A stretch of 64,000 bases of DNA from Streptomyces deccanensis (GTDB lineage Bacteria; Actinomycetota; Actinomycetes; Streptomycetales; Streptomycetaceae), in contig NZ_CP092431.1 in assembly GCF_022385335.1 (NCBI RefSeq), forward strand, positions 5,766,001 to 5,830,000, in the 5' to 3' direction. The first letter of the stretch is position 1. The number at the start of each line of letters is the position of its first letter. The translations under genes and the position numbers were made by a program. Below the pieces are notes generated by a model. The model saw nothing but the letters and a program-made list of their open reading frames with translations. It was not told the DNA's origin and did not search any database. Shown piece after piece: positions 43,859 to 52,781 of the stretch.

Positions 43859-44607
43859 GCAGGGTCATCGACCAGTAGACCATCGCCTCCGCGCTGGCGG
43901 TGCGCCGCTCGAAGTCGCGCACCAGACGGCGGCTTCGCATCAGGTGGGCGAAGAGGCGCTCGACGATCCACCGCTTGGGCAGCACCACGAAGCCGCGCAT
44001 GTCATCGCTGCGTTTTACGATCGCCAGGACCAGGGCGAACGTGGCCAGGCCGTACTCGACGAGGCCGCCGGTGTAGCCGCCGTCGGCCCAGACCAGTTCC
44101 AGCCGGTGGTGCACGTCGGCGACCTGTCCGAGCAGAACCTGGGCGGCGATGCGGTCGCCGGTGTCCGCGGCCGTGACCATCACGCCCAACAGCAGGCCGA
44201 GCGTGTCGACCACGACATGCCGCTTGCGGCCGTTGATCAGTTTGCCGCCGTCGAAGCCGCGGCTGTCCGATCCGACGACGGCGTCCGCTTTGACGGACTG
44301 CGAGTCGATCACTGCGGCCGTCGGCTGCGCGTCCCGCCCCAGCTCCTCGCGGACCCTCGCACGCAACCGGTCGTGGAACTCCTTGACCAGCAAGTTGTCC
44401 CGCCAGCGGCGGAAGAATGCGTAGATGCGGTCCCACGGCGGGAAGTCGGCGGGCATCGCGCGCCACTTGATCCCGTTGTCCACGAGATACCGGATCGCAT
44501 CGAGCATGGCCCGGTGGCAATACCCCTCCGGCTAGGCCGCCCCGGCCGCGCATCCAGCCCGGCACCGGCAGCAGCGGGCGGATGACGGCCCACTCCCCGT
44601 CCGTCAT
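43815..44607 (-). pseudogene. IS5-family transposase, frameshifted
   Basis: From ATG 44607 the first frame reads MTDGEWAVIRPLLPVPGWMR then GRGG. After an extra base at about 44534 the second frame continues AMLDAIRYLVDNGIKWRAMP, FPPWDRIYAFFRRWRD, AVIDSQSVKADAVVGSDSRG (DDE Asp), VWADGGYTGG (Asp) and RWIVERLFAHLMRSRR (Glu). It is intact apart from the shift. Exact IS ends are not clear: the C-terminal residues (RPHPGRG) run into the neighbouring gene's antisense. Confidence 0.75.
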
Positions 44608-45060
44608 GTCCGTCGGGTAGCGAGGCTGTCGCGTCCCGTTGTCGGAGGCATTTCCGAACCGGTGAGCCAGGCAGTCACACTCCCAGGTGACCACGCTGGA
44701 CTGCCCCGCCATCGGCACGCAAGACTGTTGCACCAGGGCCTCCTGTTGCTCGGTGATTCGACACCAACGAGCTGTTCAGGAGGCCCTGTCCGTATGCGCC
44801 CAGCGCCCCCCGACCACCCGATCGGGACTCCCGTTCGACGCGCATCTCTCAAGATCGAAAAGACAACAGCTTCTCAGGTAATGCGCCTGGTCAAGGCCTC
44901 GCAGGTGCTCGTTCGACTGTGGTCCGTCCACAGATAGTCCACAGACCCTGCCCACCGAGAGGAGTGGAGCGAAACGGGCGGTTGCTGCACTTCGCTGTGT
45001 ACAGCAGGTGCGAGGACGGCGGAGAGACGAAGCGAACGACGCCGCGCGTGCTGCCGGTCT
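44608..45060. other. Gene-free stretch with a long hairpin
   Basis: About 450 bases after the transposase start. CAGGGCCTCCTG (44734) and CAGGAGGCCCTG (44777) are perfect arms, with a second GCTCG/CGAGC stem nested inside. The right copy of the 19-bp inverted repeat is at 44856-44874. I see no gene. Confidence 0.45.
44856..44874. repeat. 19-bp inverted repeat, right copy
   Basis: CGAAAAGACAACAGCTTCT, the exact inverse of 43207-43225. The next bases outward (CAGG against GAGA) remain partly alike. Confidence 0.8.
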
Positions 45061-45693
45061 TCAACTGCCGTCGGCTGGGTCTTGCCAGTGCCAGGGCACC
45101 ACTGGAGGCAGCCAAGGAGCGCCGCCGCTCCGGTCCAGCACTGGCGCCTCGCAGTCATCCGGCAAGGGGCTGCCGTCGATCACGGCCTCAAGAGTGAACT
45201 GGACGTAGCGCAGGTACCCGCGTACGTCGCGAATTTGGCGCTCGCGGTTGTCTTGGCCGATGCCCCTCCACCCGACGTCGAAGGACAGCCGCACGAGAGT
45301 CCTGTACCGGGCGCGAACGTGATCGTCTCCTATAGAGAGAAGGTCGGTCTGCATGCCTTGACGGACCGAGTCGAGGGCGGCCGCACAACGCTCACGAGCG
45401 TGAAGGCTCAACCGAGGTTCTTCAAGGGACAGGTCCGGCAGTGATGGTAGCCATGCGTAAAGCTCTGCGAGACGTTCCAAGAGCCGCTGTGCAGCTTCGG
45501 CAGAGCGCTGCTGTATCCATTGGCGGCGAGCTAACGCGGTGTTGGCAGCTTCCTGAGAAGCAGCGAGCTGAGCTTGGGCCTCGATGGCCCTTGCGGTTTG
45601 CCAGCGCGCGACGTGCACGGTGATGGCTCCGCCGGCCAACGTCCCTATCAGTGCACTGGCCGTTTGGCCCACAAGATTCCCCCAGTTGCTCAT
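45061..45693 (-). CDS. Membrane-anchored protein of unknown function
   Basis: A 210-aa protein from ATG 45693. One N-terminal TM (about 4-26, NLVGQTASALIGTLAGGAIT) is followed by a long helical, probably coiled-coil region (RAIEAQAQLAASQEAANTAL and QQRSAEAAQRLLERLAELYA). A mixed domain ends VPWHWQDPADGS. Proteins of this plan are common in Streptomyces plasmids and islands, but no function is known. It stands alone between IS debris and the small genes at 46 kb. Confidence 0.65.
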   Translation of the reverse strand: MSNWGNLVGQTASALIGTLAGGAITVHVARWQTARAIEAQAQLAASQEAANTALARRQWIQQRSAEAAQRLLERLAELYAWLPSLPDLSLEEPRLSLHARERCAAALDSVRQGMQTDLLSIGDDHVRARYRTLVRLSFDVGWRGIGQDNRERQIRDVRGYLRYVQFTLEAVIDGSPLPDDCEAPVLDRSGGAPWLPPVVPWHWQDPADGS

Positions 45694-46018
45694 GCTTGCA
45701 ATCTTGGGCCACCTACGTGCGACTCAAACTCGCGCCGCCCAGGGGGCTTCGATTGGGGCAAGGGGTTGCCGTTGCGAAGGGCGCGCTCTCAGCTTGGGAA
45801 GCTTGGGTTTTCTGTCGGCAGTTGCTGCGTCGGCCTGCGGCGTAGCGCCCCTGGGGCCTGACCTGGCTGGCGCTCTGGTCCCCGTCATTCCCCATGGTTC
45901 CCTGCACGATCTGGCACGGTTCTGGCACGACCTCTTCGTCCACTTCTAGGAGTACGGGGCGGTGCCTGGCCGGTACGATGCGCAGGCTGAGCAGTGTCCA
46001 TGCGGTGGGGGAGGGACA

Positions 46019-46381
46019 GTGAGGATCAAGGATCCGGAGTACCCGGCAGCGGTCGAAGCGGCCGTGGAGATCCTGCGGAAGCGTGCCCGGCAGGGACAGA
46101 CCATCACGTACGGGGAGCTGAGCGCCGAGTTGGCGGCACAGGGCTTCGACTCCGTCCCGCCTCACCGCGGAGTCATGACCTACCTGCTCAAGGATGTCTG
46201 CCTCCACCGCAACGAAGACGGACGAGCAGCGATGCTCTCGGCGATCGTGGTGAACAAGGCCAGCCGGGAGCCATCCGACCAGTTCTCTGGCCTTGCCCGA
46301 AGTCTGCCCTTCTCCCGGTCGGCCAACTGGAGCTGGTGGGACGAGCAACAGCAGGTGTTCGCTCAGTACCGCGAGGAATGA
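46019..46381 (+). CDS. Small conserved protein of unknown function
   Basis: A 120-aa protein from GTG 46019, chosen for GGGGAGGGAC directly upstream. Blocks visible are AAVEILRKRARQGQTITYGE, LKDVCLHRNEDGRAAMLSAI and SREPSDQFSGLARSLPFSR. The pattern TITYGELSAEL recalls winged-helix starts in alkyltransferase-like proteins, but the Pro-Cys-His-Arg motif is missing. Similar proteins occur widely in Streptomyces. It may be regulatory; I do not assign a role. Confidence 0.65.
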   Translation: MRIKDPEYPAAVEAAVEILRKRARQGQTITYGELSAELAAQGFDSVPPHRGVMTYLLKDVCLHRNEDGRAAMLSAIVVNKASREPSDQFSGLARSLPFSRSANWSWWDEQQQVFAQYREE

Positions 46382-46556
46382 CATCGGTCCTCGACACCCG
46401 CTTTAGGAGTTCGATCACTGCGTGGCACTGCCGCGGAGTCGCCTGGCCACGCTGGCCGTGCCAGGCCGCCTGGGAGTGCTGGCGTCCGGCGCCGTTGATG
46501 TCACTTGTAGATGTCAGAACGGGGCCACCGCGTGTGCTCGCTGACACGATGGTCCC

Positions 46557-46871
46557 GTGGTTGACCTGGAGCGCATCCAAGCAGAGACCGTGGCGTACTT
46601 CCGAGCACTCGATGAAGCCGCCACCCAGCGGCACCACTTCCGCCACGCTGACGCGGAGGGCGGCTTCTGGTACATCGAGGCCGTACCCGACCGCGGCGAG
46701 TTGATCGTCATCAAGCAAGCCGAGCTGACTTCGGCCGGCCAGCTCTACCGGTACAGCTGGGAGCACCTGGAGGACGAACACGGCGGCCTGACAGACCAAG
46801 CGATCGACCCTGAAGAGGATCCGCTGAAGGCCATCTCGGCTGAGGAGTTCCAGCGGGTGTGGACGCGGTGA
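46557..46871 (+). CDS. Small acidic protein of unknown function
   Basis: A 104-aa protein from GTG 46557. It is acidic and aromatic-rich (EAVPDRGELIVIKQAELTSA and LYRYSWEHLEDEHGGLTDQA), with no TM, cysteine motif or known domain. It follows the previous gene by 175 bases. In other elements such small acidic proteins are immunity or anti-restriction factors; nothing here proves that. Confidence 0.55.
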   Translation: MVDLERIQAETVAYFRALDEAATQRHHFRHADAEGGFWYIEAVPDRGELIVIKQAELTSAGQLYRYSWEHLEDEHGGLTDQAIDPEEDPLKAISAEEFQRVWTR

Positions 46872-47615
46872 TCAAGCTGGATAACCACTTTAGGAGAGAG
46901 GCGTAGGGATCGTCACGCTGACCTGGGGCTTCGATACCTGGTCAGGCTGCCGAGAACTCGACCGCGAGACCTCCTCGTAGACCGTGGCTGACCCTTGCAT
47001 CTGGCACGGCAGTGGCACGAAGCTCGGTCGGCGAAAGTCAGCCACGACGGCGGGTGCGTCGACCGACCGGGCGCGCGTGTGCCTCGCTGTACCCCCACCG
47101 GCCTTAGCCACGCTGCCTTGTCGTCGTCCAGAGCAAGCTGCGACGGCTGGCCCGTGACTACGGCGCCTGAGCCCTCAGTTTGGGAATCTCGGGCTTCCGC
47201 CGACAGATGCTGGACTGACCTGCGGCGGAGCTGTGTTGGTGCGAACGCGATGGCCTAGCGTCGTCACCTTGCCCGAGTGGTTCTGTACCTTACGACTTCG
47301 TCCTAGATCCATCCGCTTATGCCCAGGTATGCACCTCTATGGCCTTACTGTTTGGCCGCTTGCGGACAGCGCGAAGAGCCGAGGGCGAGTGCTGAGCCCG
47401 GCACGCAAACAGAGAGCGTTCTCGTCGGCTGTGATGACCCTGGGAGCCTACAAGCTGGCTCGCATGGGCGTATAGGACCGGAACGACACTTTTCGGAACC
47501 GTTTCTGACCATTCGCGGGCTCATGGCGAGCGCTTCTAGGACGGAGTTCCCGCAAGTCGACCTGGTCGAACGACTCGCCGTTCTATGCTGAGGGTGAGCT
47601 TAGAGGGTGGGGGTT
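46872..47615. other. Gene-free region with stretches repeated from 45.8-45.9 kb
   Basis: 744 bases. 46999-47020 matches 45909-45930 at 19 of 22 bases, and 47175-47232 resembles 45788-45846. Open frames here lack coding character. The composition falls toward the AT-richer pair that follows. Confidence 0.4.
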
Positions 47616-48101
47616 ATGACTGAATCGGAGTCGAATTCACCGGAAACGGGTGCGCTTCGCGATCAGTTCGCATTGGAGCGCTACCGATACATACTGCAAC
47701 AGATCCAAGCAGTGAACGAGAATGCCCATCGATTCCTGGCCATTTACCAGACGCTCGCTACGGCGCTGGTCGGCGCGGCCCTGGCACTCTTCGTCGGTTA
47801 CCGAAAGTGGGAATTGGCGCCGGACACTGCACGGTCCGGAGTGATTGGGTTACTGGTGCTGACCACAATGGTTGCCGCGTTCACAGCGACGTTGATTGTG
47901 GTAGGGGTAACCGCTTGGCTTGACTATCGAAACGAAGAGTGCGATATAACAGATGAATTGGTAGGGCCTGGCTTCCGTAAGCGACCTCGTCCCGGCAACC
48001 TATTGCGCTGGCATGAAACCTATATAGTTCTCTTCATTATTTTTTCCGTGATATTGATGTGGGCGCTTTGCGGGCTTCTCATTCTGCCTGGAATAAAATG
48101 A
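47616..48101 (+). CDS. Three-TM protein paired with the HD/Hsp90-like gene
   Basis: A 161-aa protein from ATG 47616 (GTG 47607 is possible) after AGGGTGGGGG. A short polar head (SPETGALRDQFALERYRYIL) precedes TM1 (FLAIYQTLATALVGAALALF), TM2 (IGLLVLTTMVAAFTATLIVV) and TM3 (ETYIVLFIIFSVILMWALCG). Between TM2 and TM3 is a charged loop with DYRNEECDITDELVGPGF. The helix-2TM-loop-TM form recalls SLATT-type and other membrane effectors of conflict systems. The next gene starts 104 bases on. GC content and codon use are clearly lower than in the AICE core, so the pair was probably acquired together. Confidence 0.75.
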   Translation: MTESESNSPETGALRDQFALERYRYILQQIQAVNENAHRFLAIYQTLATALVGAALALFVGYRKWELAPDTARSGVIGLLVLTTMVAAFTATLIVVGVTAWLDYRNEECDITDELVGPGFRKRPRPGNLLRWHETYIVLFIIFSVILMWALCGLLILPGIK

Positions 48102-48204
48102 TGTAGCGAGGGGGCAATATGATGGCTGCACCTCTTCGCTTCTGAGCTGCTATCCAGATTAATGATGAAACCGGACCGGTAATCACCGAATCGGAGGTCA
48201 AGCG

Positions 48205-50910
48205 ATGAATTACGAGGAGACTCGATTTTGGAGATTCTTCAGTGAACAGACCGGGGTGCAGGCACAGAGTGAGGCGGCGCAACTTGCAGAGCAGTTCAGA
48301 AGTAGCCGCAAAAGAGCTGCACTGATCGCTGCAGAAATTAGTCGCGATTCTGCAGATCTAACACAGCACGACATATCCCATATCGACGCACTCTGGGAGT
48401 ATGCCGAGCTAGTTTGCGGACCTGAGTACGTGCTAAACCCCGCCGAGGTCTACGTCCTGGGTATTGCCTTCCTTGCGCATGATCTAGCAAATGGGATGGC
48501 GGCCATTCCAGGAGGAATTGAGCAGATAAGGGAAGACGTGCGGTGGTTGGATATCTTGACGTCAGAGTATCGGGCGGAGAATGGTTCTTATCCTTCACCC
48601 GATGAACTTGTTGAGCCGGATCCCAGGGTTGAATCCCGAGCGGTCTCGCGTTACCTCCGAGAGACGCATGCTGACTACGCTGCACGTATTCCCTTGGCTC
48701 CATACAAAGACACAGCTACCGGCGAATCATTCTATCTGCTGGAAGACGCTGAGCTACGCAACCAATATGGACACCTAGCCGGTCGCATCGCTGCGAGCCA
48801 TTGGTGGCCTTCAAAAATGTTGCGTCAGGAATTCGGTGTGAGAATTGGCGCGCGGGCGAGTATGCCTAGTTCGTGGGAAGTAGACCCTCTCGCGCTTGCG
48901 TGTATTCTCCGATGCGCAGATGCCAGTCATTTGGATTCCCGCAGGGCGCCTGCCTTCTTGCGTGCAGTACGGAGGCCAGGCGTCGCATCTATGCCGCATT
49001 GGGTTTTCCAGGACAAGCTTCAGAAGCCGCGTATCCATGATGATCGATTGTCTTACACCAGCTTGAGCCCATTTGGTCGGGATGAATCCGAAGCCTGGTG
49101 GGTTTGCCACGACGCGCTCTCAACCCTGCATCACGAACTTACCGCAGCCGATAACATTCTTTCGGACTCAGGAAGGAGTCGGTTTTCTGCGCGAGGCGTA
49201 TTAGGCATTAGTGACCTGGAGGAGCTGTCCCGGAACATTCGGACCGATGGCTGGCACCCGATCGACGCCACGATTAAGGCTACGGATGTAATTACTCTCG
49301 TCCGTCGCCTAGGGGGCGCAGAACTGTACGGTAATGATCCATCTGCTCCCATTCGTGAATTGATCAGTAATGCTACTGACGCTGTGCGGGCCAAAAAATC
49401 TCTACTCGTTGCATCCGGAGCGCGCCCCTGGGAAATTACTGGGGACGTTACCGTGTCGCTAAGTGATGACACGCACGGGACTTGGCTCCATGTTCACGAC
49501 ACAGGTCTTGGCATGTCAAAGAACGTCCTAACGAACGCGTTGCTGAACTTCGGCACGTCTTATTGGGACTCCCCTAACTCGCGACGAGATCTCCCGGGTC
49601 TTTTGTCATCTGGATTTCGCCCTACGGGACAGTATGGTATTGGTTTCTTTTCCGTATTCATGATTGGTCGCTCGGTCAACGTAATTACTCGACGCTACGA
49701 CGCTGCCGCGAGCGAGACAATGGTACTTGAGTTCGCTAACGGGCTGACCGGACGTCCCATGTTGAGGAATGCCGAAGTTCATGAGCAGCTAATGGCGGGT
49801 GGTACCGAAGTTAGAGTGCTACTAAATACGGAGCTGGCCGAAATTTTGACCGTCGATTCTAGTAGAAACGGATCCGGTCGCCCGCTGACTCTGGCGCAGT
49901 ATTGCGCTTGGCTTTGCCCTGCGTTGGATGTAAACCTCTACGTGGTGAACGAAGTTGGGGAGCGCGTTCTCGCTGTAGAGGCAGATGACTGGAAACTTCT
50001 CGAACGAGACCAGCTTATTGATCGGCTGTATGCAGACCGTAAATCAAGCGTGCGCGATAGATATAAGGAGGCGATCAATGGCGACCTGAAACCTGTTTAC
50101 TCGCCTCAGGGGGAAATGGTGGCGCGGATGGCCGTCGCTCCCACTATTAGTGTCACCGACTTCCACGAGTATCCCGACTCGGATGACGTCAGAGGAACTG
50201 AATGGCTTTCTATTGATGCTCCAGTTGTGGTCGGAGGCGTGCGCGCCAAAACAGGTTTGCAAGGTTTTGCAGGTCTCGTAGTTGGTACGACGCTCCGGGC
50301 AGCACGCGATGTTGCGATTCCCGTTATATCTGCACAAGATTTTTCTACTTGGGCCACCGAGCAGGCTAAGCTGTGGCATCCTTCATGGGATCACCAAATT
50401 CAAAACACCAGCGCTAGTTTGGTGTCGCTTCATGCTGAGCCGGGAAACATGCCAGTAGCTGAAACGGTAGCCGGTGAGGTGACATATGAAAAACTGGTAG
50501 AACACTGCGAAAGACTTTCTCGCGTTATTCTGTTGCAAGATGCCGCCTGGTCTAATTACTGCAGACGGAATGCAGGTCAGCACAGCCTTCGAGAAAACGT
50601 TATCCTTATGGATCCAGGATACGCCTCGGTCTTGAGTGGAGGTCGTGGCCCATACAATGGGCGCGATTTTGTTTTTTACGATTGGGCTGGACACTTTCGC
50701 AATGAAAATGTTGTAGCATCGAACTCGATGGCAGGCGTCATTATTCGAGCTGTAGCTCAAGCATGGAATATCGATGAAGTGGAACTCCACTCAATCTATA
50801 CTCGGCGAGAAGACGACGACAGGCAAATCGAGGATGTCGGGGTAAGTGAAGAGGGTGGCATTACCAAGAATGTGAGACTCTCGGTTGTGGCAGTTTTCTC
50901 GCGAGAATAG
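48205..50910 (+). CDS. HD-CE-like hydrolase fused to an Hsp90-like (GHKL) ATPase
   Basis: A 901-aa protein from ATG 48205. The N-terminal HD-type domain shows HDISH (55-59), FLAHDLANG (His92, Asp93), GHLAGRIAASHWW and LRCADASHLD, the metal-binding set of HD phosphohydrolases. A GHKL ATPase follows: IRELISNATDAV (Glu385, Asn389, Asp392), VHDTGLGMS (Asp432), GQYGIGFFSVFMIG (475 on) and GGTEVRVLL. The 300-residue tail has no domain that I know. Proteins joining HD and Hsp90-like modules are predicted in bacterial conflict systems. All catalytic residues are present, so it is likely active. Its lower GC marks recent arrival. Confidence 0.85.
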   Translation: MNYEETRFWRFFSEQTGVQAQSEAAQLAEQFRSSRKRAALIAAEISRDSADLTQHDISHIDALWEYAELVCGPEYVLNPAEVYVLGIAFLAHDLANGMAAIPGGIEQIREDVRWLDILTSEYRAENGSYPSPDELVEPDPRVESRAVSRYLRETHADYAARIPLAPYKDTATGESFYLLEDAELRNQYGHLAGRIAASHWWPSKMLRQEFGVRIGARASMPSSWEVDPLALACILRCADASHLDSRRAPAFLRAVRRPGVASMPHWVFQDKLQKPRIHDDRLSYTSLSPFGRDESEAWWVCHDALSTLHHELTAADNILSDSGRSRFSARGVLGISDLEELSRNIRTDGWHPIDATIKATDVITLVRRLGGAELYGNDPSAPIRELISNATDAVRAKKSLLVASGARPWEITGDVTVSLSDDTHGTWLHVHDTGLGMSKNVLTNALLNFGTSYWDSPNSRRDLPGLLSSGFRPTGQYGIGFFSVFMIGRSVNVITRRYDAAASETMVLEFANGLTGRPMLRNAEVHEQLMAGGTEVRVLLNTELAEILTVDSSRNGSGRPLTLAQYCAWLCPALDVNLYVVNEVGERVLAVEADDWKLLERDQLIDRLYADRKSSVRDRYKEAINGDLKPVYSPQGEMVARMAVAPTISVTDFHEYPDSDDVRGTEWLSIDAPVVVGGVRAKTGLQGFAGLVVGTTLRAARDVAIPVISAQDFSTWATEQAKLWHPSWDHQIQNTSASLVSLHAEPGNMPVAETVAGEVTYEKLVEHCERLSRVILLQDAAWSNYCRRNAGQHSLRENVILMDPGYASVLSGGRGPYNGRDFVFYDWAGHFRNENVVASNSMAGVIIRAVAQAWNIDEVELHSIYTRREDDDRQIEDVGVSEEGGITKNVRLSVVAVFSRE

Positions 50911-51271
50911 TCGATAAACGGGGGTCAATAGGTCCTACGCATCTATTGCTGTAGGCGGACCATCTTTTCAGTGTCACGCCACCTGCTGTCATCTTCGAGA
51001 CCCCGGCTGACAGAGTCCCTCCCGCGATGATGCAGCCTCGTTATGGCGTCAGGCGGCTGATTGCCATGAGTGCGGCGCGGGCGCCGGCCGGGCTGGAGCG
51101 GGGCGGAGACTGGAGCGCAGGCCCGGCCGGGGGCCGGGCCGCGCGCGGGGAGCGGAGCGAGCCGCCTTGAACCAGTAGAGAAAGTTTGAATCACACGCTA
51201 CTGGCGGCTAGTTGATCTTGGTCGGGGCTCCTGCGCTGGATGCTGGGCCCTCGTGGTGTAGAACCCTGGGT
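50911..51271. other. Junction between cargo and AICE core
   Basis: 361 bases in which composition switches back to high GC. From 51058 to 51165 there are GC-rich inverted segments (GGCCGGGC, CCCGGCCGGGGGCCGGG). They may fold as a terminator for the Hsp90-like gene. I see no gene. Confidence 0.4.
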
Positions 51272-52123
51272 ATGGGGAGTGAGCGGCGAGAGCGGATGGC
51301 TGCGCTTGGGGCGCGTCTTCGTGCCTTGCGGGCGGATGCCGGTCTGACGGGTGCAGTTTTGGCGCAGCGAGCCGGTGTTGGGCAACCAACGGTGTCCAAG
51401 GTCGAGACCGGGCGGATGGTCCCCAGCTCCGATGTCCTCGACCGGCTCTCCCGGGCCCTGGGGCTCGACGAGCCGACCTCGGGTGAGGTGCGGGAGCTCC
51501 TGGCCGCTGTGGAAGCGGCAGTTGACACGGCTCCGCATGCCGAGCCGGATGCGCTTGCCGGTGCCGTCCTGGATGGTGCGATCCGCGGGGCCCAGCTCGT
51601 GCGGTCGTTTCAGTGTGTGGTGCTGCCGGCCATGCTTCAGAGTGCCGAGTACGCCCGTCACGTCTTCGCGAGTGCTCCCGATGCTGACCCCGAGTCCGTC
51701 GGCCGCGCCGTCGCCGCCCGGGTGGAGCGGCAGAGCGTTCTCTACGAGCCGGGACGTGAGTCCGTATTCGTCGTAACCGAGGGCGTGTTGCGGACCTGGC
51801 CCGGAACCCCGTCGCTCATGCTCGCCCAGCTTGACCGTCTGCTCGCTGTCGAGAGTCTGACCACCGTGCAGCTCGGAGTCATCCCGTGGGATCGGCCGGT
51901 GCCGGTCATGCCTCGGCATGGCTTCACTCTGTGCGACCGGAGTGCGGTCGTCGTGGAGGCGTTCCGGGATGAGCGGGTCTCGCACGATGCGGATGAAGTC
52001 GCCTCGTACGAGGAAGTGTTCGGGTCCTTCGAGGGTGCGGCCGTCTTCGGTGGTGAGATGCGGGAACTGCTGTTGCGGGTGATGAAGGAGTTTCGCGGTC
52101 TGGCGGACGCCGTCACTCCATAG
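51272..52123 (+). CDS. XRE-family regulator with DUF5753 domain, AICE core
   Basis: A 283-aa protein from ATG 51272. HTH: LGARLRALRADAGLTGAVLA and GVGQPTVSKVETGRM. DUF5753: VRSFQCVVLPAMLQSAEYAR, AARVERQSVLYE and LGVIPWDRPVPV. It opens the right half of the element and precedes the RsbW-like gene by 93 bases. It is a good candidate for the repressor of the CTAG-centred palindromes found ahead of the next genes, but this is inference from position. Confidence 0.9.
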   Translation: MGSERRERMAALGARLRALRADAGLTGAVLAQRAGVGQPTVSKVETGRMVPSSDVLDRLSRALGLDEPTSGEVRELLAAVEAAVDTAPHAEPDALAGAVLDGAIRGAQLVRSFQCVVLPAMLQSAEYARHVFASAPDADPESVGRAVAARVERQSVLYEPGRESVFVVTEGVLRTWPGTPSLMLAQLDRLLAVESLTTVQLGVIPWDRPVPVMPRHGFTLCDRSAVVVEAFRDERVSHDADEVASYEEVFGSFEGAAVFGGEMRELLLRVMKEFRGLADAVTP

Positions 52124-52186
52124 AGGAATAATTCCTATTGATGCCTTGGTTGTTGGTTCGCTTGGGGAATACTCTGCCTCCTGTGC

Positions 52187-52204
52187 TGTCTAGCCCTCTA
52201 GACA
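52187..52204. promoter_or_regulatory. CTAG palindrome 1
   Basis: TGTCTAG-CCCT-CTAGACA, perfect 7-bp arms, 12 bases before the ATG of the RsbW-like gene; it touches that gene's AAGGAG. Confidence 0.75.
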
Positions 52205-52216
52205 AGGAGTCTTCCC

Positions 52217-52606
52217 ATGTTCACCAAGTGGTGCCGCGCCTTCCCCGGACTGCCGGATCAGGTAGTCGAAGCTCGTCACTTCGTCGCCGCCCTCCTCCAG
52301 GAACGGGGCGTCGCCGATGACGCCGTCCTGGTCGTGAGCGAACTGGCGACCAATGCCGTCCGGCACACCCTCAGCGGCTCGGCAGGCGGCTGGTTCCTCG
52401 TGGTCGTGGCCTTCCGGGCGGACGGCGTGCGACTCGAAGTGGTCGACCAGGGCGGCGACAACGTCCCCGAAGTGTGCGACGTGGTCAGTCAAGACAACGG
52501 CGGTCGCGGCTTGTGGCTCGTCTCGGCCTGCGCAAAGGACTGGGGCGTGAAGGATGTCCCGAGCGGGCGCGCCGTGTGGGCCGACCTGGTCGGGGACGGT
52601 GCCTGA
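52217..52606 (+). CDS. RsbW-like ATP-binding (HATPase) protein
   Basis: A 129-aa protein from ATG 52217 with AAGGAG upstream. N-box SELATNAVRHT, G1-like EVVDQGGDNVPEV and the G2-type NGGRGLWLVSACA are those of anti-sigma/kinase proteins of the RsbW/SpoIIAB family. Streptomyces has many orphan copies. Here it sits in an AICE with an HTH protein and a PP2C-like protein, which suggests a phosphorylation switch. The palindrome over its ribosome binding site suggests tight repression. Confidence 0.88.
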   Translation: MFTKWCRAFPGLPDQVVEARHFVAALLQERGVADDAVLVVSELATNAVRHTLSGSAGGWFLVVVAFRADGVRLEVVDQGGDNVPEVCDVVSQDNGGRGLWLVSACAKDWGVKDVPSGRAVWADLVGDGA

Positions 52607-52737
52607 TGGGAGTCGGCCTGGCTCCCGCCGTCCGCTGCCTCGTTGGTGGTGGCGGGTGAGCCCTCGGGGTGTCCCTCGGCGCAGATCCGGCTTCTACGTG
52701 ATCGGCGCTCTCTCGGGCCGTCTGCTTCCGCCTTTTC

Positions 52738-52755
52738 TGTCTAGGGGCCTAGACT
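52738..52755. promoter_or_regulatory. CTAG palindrome 2
   Basis: TGTCTAG-GGGC-CTAGACT, one mismatch at the outer base, 27 bases before the ATG of the HTH gene. Confidence 0.7.
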
Positions 52756-52781
52756 TCGGAGGAGTCCTAGGAGGTGAAGGC

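Noticed and set aside
50943..51190. Small minus-strand genes in the junction before the XRE regulator
   Set aside because: The frames cover GC-rich inverted repeats and show no protein-like pattern.
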